Origin: an uncultured Pseudomonadota bacterium
GTDB lineage: Bacteria; Pseudomonadota; Alphaproteobacteria; Rs-D84
DNA: 20,140 nucleotides
Direction of reading: 5' to 3'
Assembly: GCA_947165335.1 (NCBI GenBank)
Contig: CAMVAB010000011.1
Coordinates: forward strand, 1-20,140
In this document: piece by piece, positions 16,181 to 20,140 of the stretch
Layout: each line of letters begins with the position of its first letter
How positions within the stretch are numbered: position 1 is the stretch's first letter
Translations under genes and position numbers: made by a program
The notes under the pieces: generated by a model
What the model was told of the DNA's origin: nothing
The model's database searches: none
Seen by the model: the letters and a program-made list of their open reading frames with translations, nothing else

Positions 16181-18811
16181 TTATTGTGCAAGTGCCCCCC
16201 AAGCACTGGCAAATTTATTTGTACACCAATACGAACAATACAGTTGACACCTTGGTATGTCATTTATATTCGGTGTATTTGGTTCAGACCTACCGAATAC
16301 GGATGTCTCAAAACTTATCCACACATATGGGTATGATACCTGTTGACTTGGATAACCTGGAACTTGGTATTCTGTAATGCCACACCAACAATTTTTACCT
16401 TCTGTTGATGATGGGTCCCCTTTAGCATAGGTTGTTACATCATTATTGTTTTCATCTTTTATAGTATTGTCTACACATTTTGAATCGCCTTTAAATATTA
16501 CACCATAATTAGTTTCTACTTCCCATGTGTACTCTTTACTGTTGTCAGTGCACGTTTTCATCTTGGTATCTATCCCACTTGTCACATCGTAAACATCAAA
16601 ACAAATATTATCCTTTGTGTGACTATGTGCAGATTGAATTGTTGGTGTTTTGTTTTTACTTATGATCAAATTGCATACTTTATTGTTGTCTGCTTCTGTT
16701 CCTAATGGACACGCTGATACACATTTACCAAATGCATTATAACCAGGACAGGAAGTATCGCACACACCATTATTGGCGTAATAACCTTCTTTACATACAC
16801 ATCTTTCATTAACACGTTCTTCTGCCCCTGAATCATCGCTGTAAACAGAATTTTCCGGACACAACATACTTTGATAGAATATTTCAGAAATACCATTTAT
16901 CAGCGCCAACTTTTTATCGCTTTCTGTTGACAAACCATCAACTTTTGTGATCATTTCTGCATCATAAGCAAATACTGCATAACCACATGTTAATGCGACA
17001 TTATAACAAGCCCCGGTTAACACACGATAAACATTTTCAACATTTGCATCTGATGACCATGCTGTAATTTGTGTGTTTTGTTTATTATAACAATCTTGAA
17101 CATCAGTCATACAAGATGATGCATAATCAGAAATTATTTTGCTTTGTGCTGCTTTGATATTAACCATTGCACGTTGTATATAAGAAACAACAACTTCATT
17201 ATATGGTTTATATATTGTTTTTTTGCCGTTGTCTTCATATGTGTAATATTGACATTTATCTAATACAGCACGACATAAACCGCCATCTTTCACAGTTGAT
17301 CCAGTGCCAATTTTTTGCATTAAATAATTCACAACACAGGCACCGTCATTTTTTTGACATGTCGTATCTGTCTTAGATGCTTTAATAAAATCAGCAGTAA
17401 TATTTGTGTTGTTATAATTCGTCATGAAATCGGTAATATTAGCCGTCCGACGCCCCAACACAACAGACCCATTTTCATCAATATATATTTTTGTTGGATC
17501 CAAACATTTTAAATAATTTTCACCACAGACCATATCATCCAACATGCATTTTTCAAGCGCACCAATACATTCTTTGGCATCGTATTGATTTTTGTTTTGC
17601 AACACTGCAAGACGCGCTTTCTGTAACATTAAATTAGCACTGCGCACATTGTTGACAAGTGTGGTATTTAATTTTTCCAAACCCTGTTCATACGCGATAC
17701 AATCTTTCGCAATAGCTAAATCATAATTACCAGTAATCTGAGATTCTGTCCCACCCGCATCTTTACATTGATTCAACACAGATTTACAACGTTTTGTTGC
17801 TTCTTTATAAAGCGCGGTTCCACGTTTTGATGAAATATCATTTGAATTGCTGTTAAACAAATCTAAATTGAATAAATCAGAAGAATCAGAAGAAAAATCA
17901 AATTCCATATTCAACAAAGAATCACTGTTCGATGCAGTCAATGTAGTGGACGCCGTTGGATCTTTAATCATATCTGCAATATCGTCCAACATTGAACGAG
18001 TTTTTGTATTATCCTTTGTTTTATTCATTTCAATTTCTGCTTCGGTTGCAGACATAATCGCACGAATTTCATCAGCAGATAATCCAACATAACGAATTTG
18101 TTGTGCAACATCATTTAATTCAGAATTTGCCGCCTCTACTGCTTCCTGAGCCTTAGCATATTTAGCCAAATTTGCAGAACACGAACATCTTTTTTGGTTT
18201 GAATCTACAACTGCACAAAATTGATCCATACATTCATTGTATTGTTGTTGGCAAACATTATTTAAATCATTTGTCTTTTCCATTAAATCTTTTGCAGCTG
18301 CCAAAGATTCAGCCGTTACATTTTTTTGGTTTGTTAAAGCACGATTTTGTATTTTGCGAACCTGTTCATCGATATTAGATCCTGTTTGAACATCTGTATT
18401 ACCAATTGTTGCACGCCCGCCCACTTCGGCAGTTGATGCACGCAAAGTTATACCTGCACGACGAAGGGCCGCAGTGCTGTTTATACTTGCTGCTTCGGTA
18501 CGCGCACTGCGTCCAACAGTATTCACGCCCGCTTCCAAAGTTGCACCTGTATTTTTTGCGCGATTATTCACAGAACGCGAAACAACTTTTTGCTGATTTT
18601 TTTCAGTTGATACAACATTAACATTTTTTCCGCGCGAAACGACACGTGAAATATTTGATGCAGAACGATTTTTAACCGTTGTATTTTCTGTTTGCGCAAC
18701 AACATTGTTTGAATTTTTTGTTGGAATTGTGCGTGATATAGAAGTCCCAGCCGCAAACGCATTTACGGTGAACAAAGCAACCACGAAAAAGAATACAGAA
18801 AACCTTCTCAT
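16181..18811 (-). CDS. Large secreted cysteine-rich protein with C-x6-C repeats and an EGF-like segment
   Basis: I do not recognise the family. The 876 residues begin with a clear signal peptide (MRR, hydrophobic 5-20, cleavage near AFA/AG at 20). Residues 21-145 are basic, Asn/Ser/Thr-rich and cysteine-free; 150-290 look helical or coiled; 290-328 form an acidic Ser/Asp/Asn low-complexity stretch. From 187 to 609 cysteines recur in C-x6-C pairs: 187/194, 342/349, 415/422/429/436, 485/492, 513/520, 567/574 and 602/609. Residues 651-713 (CVCKEGYYANNGVC and CPLGTEADNNKVC) look EGF-like or furin-like. The C-terminus (738-876) has further cysteines and aromatics and ends WGALAQ. The pattern predicts a disulfide-bonded surface or periplasmic protein. 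It is monocistronic, with a promoter at 18824-18834 and a terminator just after the stop. Function is unknown. Confidence 0.85.
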   Translation of the reverse strand: MRRFSVFFFVVALFTVNAFAAGTSISRTIPTKNSNNVVAQTENTTVKNRSASNISRVVSRGKNVNVVSTEKNQQKVVSRSVNNRAKNTGATLEAGVNTVGRSARTEAASINSTAALRRAGITLRASTAEVGGRATIGNTDVQTGSNIDEQVRKIQNRALTNQKNVTAESLAAAKDLMEKTNDLNNVCQQQYNECMDQFCAVVDSNQKRCSCSANLAKYAKAQEAVEAANSELNDVAQQIRYVGLSADEIRAIMSATEAEIEMNKTKDNTKTRSMLDDIADMIKDPTASTTLTASNSDSLLNMEFDFSSDSSDLFNLDLFNSNSNDISSKRGTALYKEATKRCKSVLNQCKDAGGTESQITGNYDLAIAKDCIAYEQGLEKLNTTLVNNVRSANLMLQKARLAVLQNKNQYDAKECIGALEKCMLDDMVCGENYLKCLDPTKIYIDENGSVVLGRRTANITDFMTNYNNTNITADFIKASKTDTTCQKNDGACVVNYLMQKIGTGSTVKDGGLCRAVLDKCQYYTYEDNGKKTIYKPYNEVVVSYIQRAMVNIKAAQSKIISDYASSCMTDVQDCYNKQNTQITAWSSDANVENVYRVLTGACYNVALTCGYAVFAYDAEMITKVDGLSTESDKKLALINGISEIFYQSMLCPENSVYSDDSGAEERVNERCVCKEGYYANNGVCDTSCPGYNAFGKCVSACPLGTEADNNKVCNLIISKNKTPTIQSAHSHTKDNICFDVYDVTSGIDTKMKTCTDNSKEYTWEVETNYGVIFKGDSKCVDNTIKDENNNDVTTYAKGDPSSTEGKNCWCGITEYQVPGYPSQQVSYPYVWISFETSVFGRSEPNTPNINDIPRCQLYCSYWCTNKFASAWGALAQ

Positions 18812-18823
18812 TTCTTCTGCTTA

Positions 18824-18834
18824 ATTATATCATA
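18824..18834 (-). promoter_or_regulatory. Extended -10 of the 876-residue protein gene
   Basis: TATGATATAAT on the minus strand is a TRTGn-extended -10 that ends 12 bases before the ATG, giving a leader of only five or six bases (AGAAGAA before the ATG overlaps any ribosome site). No -35 is evident. Confidence 0.6.
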
Positions 18835-18862
18835 AAACCGAATCAAAAAAAAGCAGATTCAC

Positions 18863-18888
18863 AAAAAAACCCGCCTAATTGGCGGGTT
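18863..18888 (-). terminator. Intrinsic terminator of rplU-rpmA
   Basis: A perfect 8-bp stem AACCCGCC/GGCGGGTT with a 5-base loop (18868-18888) is followed on the minus strand by seven Ts (18869 down to 18863). It lies 23 bases after the rpmA stop and separates the ribosomal operon from the secreted-protein gene. Confidence 0.93.
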
Positions 18889-18911
18889 AAATAATAAAAA
18901 TATTTTTTCTA

Positions 18912-19178
18912 TTATTTTGATTCTGCATCTGGAACAACAGAAACTGTTTTTCTGTCGCCGTTTCCGCGTTTAAAGGAAACAATTCCAGCGATTTTTGCGA
19001 ACAAAGTATGATCTTTGCCCATACCAACATTCAGACCTGGATGAACAGCTGTACCACGTTGACGGATAATGATATTACCTGGGATAACGTGGGAACCACC
19101 ACTTTTCTTAACACCCAATCTGCGTCCGGCTGAATCGCGTCCGTTTGTTGATGCGGAACCTGCTTTCTTATGTGCCAT
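18912..19178 (-). CDS. rpmA: 50S ribosomal protein L27
   Basis: An 88-residue L27: it begins MAHKKAGSASTNGRDS, then RLGVKKSGG and VIPGNIIIRQRGT (32-44), HPGLNVGMGKDHTLFA (46-61) and GIVSFKR. The N-terminus, which reaches the peptidyl-transferase centre in bacterial ribosomes, begins directly with the mature AHKK form, with no cleavable Firmicutes-type extension. AAGGAG lies eight bases before the ATG. It is second in the rplU-rpmA operon, 26 bases after rplU, and is followed by a strong terminator. In many bacteria obgE follows; here it does not. Confidence 0.97.
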   Translation of the reverse strand: MAHKKAGSASTNGRDSAGRRLGVKKSGGSHVIPGNIIIRQRGTAVHPGLNVGMGKDHTLFAKIAGIVSFKRGNGDRKTVSVVPDAESK

Positions 19179-19204
19179 AATTTAACTCCTTACGTTTGGG
19201 CGTC

Positions 19205-19504
19205 TTAGGCCTTGATTGATTTAATTTTCAAAACAGTGATAAACTGACGATGACCGGCAGTTCTGCGATAGTTTTGACGACGTTTTTTCTTGAACACCAA
19301 AACTTTATCATCACGTTTTTGTTCAACAACTTCAGCAACAATTTTAGCACCATCGATGAAAGGTGTACCAACTTTGTCGCCAACCATTAAAACCTGGTCA
19401 AATTCGACCGAACCATTGGCATTTAATTTTTCAACTTTAACAATATCGCCTTCTTGAACACGATATTGTTTGCCGCCGGTTTGAAAGATTGCGAATGTAG
19501 CCAT
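19205..19504 (-). CDS. rplU: 50S ribosomal protein L21
   Basis: A 99-residue L21: MATFAIFQTGGKQYRVQEGD (1-20), VLMVGD (39-44), VVEQKRDDKVLVFKKKRRQ (59-77) and the 23S-binding NYRRTAGHRQFITVLKI (78-94), all as in the family. It heads the rplU-rpmA operon. The leader is about 59 bases with a weak GAGAAAG ribosome site, and the promoter region carries two copies of an 18-bp near-palindrome, suggesting dedicated transcriptional control. Confidence 0.97.
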   Translation of the reverse strand: MATFAIFQTGGKQYRVQEGDIVKVEKLNANGSVEFDQVLMVGDKVGTPFIDGAKIVAEVVEQKRDDKVLVFKKKRRQNYRRTAGHRQFITVLKIKSIKA

Positions 19505-19550
19505 TATACTTTCTCTTTTTGTTTATTTGTTAACTTTAAATTTGCGCATC

Positions 19551-19568
19551 TGCACAAAATTTTATGCA
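19551..19568. promoter_or_regulatory. Near-palindromic operator-like site 1 at the rplU start region
   Basis: TGCACAAAATTTTATGCA is an 18-bp palindrome with one mismatched pair (C5/A14). It lies just downstream of the rplU -10 and covers the expected transcription start near 19563. A second copy differing by one base lies 53 bp away. Confidence 0.6.
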
Positions 19569-19569
19569 A

Positions 19570-19597
19570 ATTATACATATAAAATACCAAAAGTCAA
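19570..19597 (-). promoter_or_regulatory. rplU-rpmA promoter
   Basis: The minus strand reads TTGACT (19592-19597), a 16-bp spacer and TATAAT (19570-19575). This is the closest match to a sigma-70 consensus in the window, as expected for a ribosomal operon. Confidence 0.8.
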
Positions 19598-19603
19598 CAT
19601 TTT

Positions 19604-19621
19604 TGCACAAAAATTTATGCA
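19604..19621. promoter_or_regulatory. Near-palindromic operator-like site 2 upstream of the rplU -35
   Basis: TGCACAAAAATTTATGCA matches site 1 at 17 of 18 positions and begins six bases upstream of the -35. Centre-to-centre distance to site 1 is 53 bp, about five helical turns, placing both on the same DNA face. Confidence 0.6.
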
Positions 19622-19648
19622 AGTCATATATTTTAACAAAACAAAGAC

Positions 19649-19671
19649 AAAAAAATACCGCCATCGGCGGT
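19649..19671 (-). terminator. Intrinsic terminator of the partial gene at the right edge
   Basis: A perfect 6-bp stem ACCGCC/GGCGGT with a 3-base loop (19657-19671) is followed on the minus strand by one A and seven Ts (19655 down to 19649). It begins four bases after the stop codon at 19676. Confidence 0.9.
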
Positions 19672-19675
19672 GCTG

Positions 19676-20140
19676 TTATTTTGTTTTTTGCTCAGTTGCA
19701 GATGGCATAGTCTGACTAGAACCCATAGGCATATAATATCTAGACCAAGATTGCTTGCTTTCTTTTTCTTCAATATGTGTAACAATTTTATTATTTAATT
19801 TTTGGGCACAATCCAAGATATCATCTTTTTTACAACTTGTTCCTTCGCAACCAATGTCTGTTATACTCCAATCCTTTGCCCAACCAATATTGTATTCTAA
19901 TTGTTTACACGCCTTTTGTCTGTTGCTGCTGGCATTAGCAATTATCACAGATATATTATTCTGTAAACATTTATAGGCCGCCGAAGTACTGTTATTATAA
20001 CCGCAATTTTCAGCACCTGCTAATACAACTTTTTTATCGTTGCTATTACTGTTGGCAGAACCACTACCTGCCAAACCGCCCGAAGATGAACTGCTGCTGT
20101 CTGTTGCGCCGGCGGCTTCAAGATTAGTTTTCACAATTGC
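19676..20140 (-). CDS. C-terminal part of an unrecognised Ser-rich, cysteine-containing protein
   Basis: The frame is open from the right window edge to the TAA at 19676, about 154 codons. A GTG at 20134 could be read as a start, but the frame continues upstream of it to the edge with no ribosome site visible, so the gene most likely begins outside. The visible part has a Ser/Gly/Asn linker (a run of six Ser, then Gly-Ser-Asn alternation) followed by a cysteine-bearing region (NCGYNN, YKCLQN, KACKQL, GCEGTSCKKDD, LDCAQK) and a polar Lys/Gln/Ser tail. It has no membrane segment. The composition suggests an exported protein, by analogy with the 876-residue cysteine-rich protein downstream, but there is no detectable motif in common. 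Function unknown. Confidence 0.65.
   Translation of the reverse strand, partial: AIVKTNLEAAGATDSSSSSSGGLAGSGSANSNSNDKKVVLAGAENCGYNNSTSAAYKCLQNNISVIIANASSNRQKACKQLEYNIGWAKDWSITDIGCEGTSCKKDDILDCAQKLNNKIVTHIEEKESKQSWSRYYMPMGSSQTMPSATEQKTK

Noticed and set aside
16181..18811. Assignment of the secreted cysteine-rich protein as a VirB5-like or other secretion-system component
   Set aside because: No shared motif with known components, and two housekeeping genes separate it from the VirB6-like array.

Overview
The window is AT-rich bacterial chromosome that reads as an alphaproteobacterium with a compact, probably host-associated genome. The basis is the flavour of the housekeeping proteins (MraY, FtsW, MurG, a cysteine-free L31, UvrD, DnaQ, L21, L27), very short intergenic gaps, and a tandem block of VirB6-like proteins of the kind known from Rickettsiales. 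This placement is inference; there is no rRNA in the window to settle it. I see no tRNA, rRNA, CRISPR array, insertion sequence or integrase, and no gene-free stretch longer than about 170 bases.

Region 1 (1-5014, minus strand) is cell-wall synthesis: mrcA (PBP1A), mraY, ftsW and murG, the last cut by the window edge. The order resembles the usual dcw cluster, but murD is absent from between mraY and ftsW and a class A PBP stands upstream of mraY. Region 2 (5071-6102, minus) is a two-gene unit: rpmE (L31) and an inositol-monophosphatase-fold protein that has lost all its recognisable metal ligands. It has its own promoter and a clean intrinsic terminator.

Region 3 (6128-13328) is the accessory core. 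An unknown 169-residue protein and one VirB6/TrbL-like membrane protein lie on the minus strand, and four more VirB6/TrbL-like proteins lie on the plus strand. The five membrane proteins share a fold signature, and a nearly symmetric 68-bp divergent promoter drives both directions. No VirB4, VirB8-10, VirB11 or VirD4 is present, so this is either the dispersed inner-membrane part of a type IV secretion system or a separate membrane machine.

Region 4 (13331-16158) has uvrD (minus) and dnaQ (plus), divergently transcribed. Region 5 (16157-20140, minus) has an 876-residue secreted cysteine-rich protein with a repeated C-x6-C pattern, the rplU-rpmA ribosomal operon behind a promoter flanked by twin palindromes, and the C-terminal end of another Ser- and Cys-containing protein. 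Several genes (at 6637, 7998, 18811 and perhaps 15406) have a -10 box almost touching the start codon, implying leaderless or near-leaderless mRNAs; the recurrent promoter is an extended -10 of the form TRTGnTATAAT.
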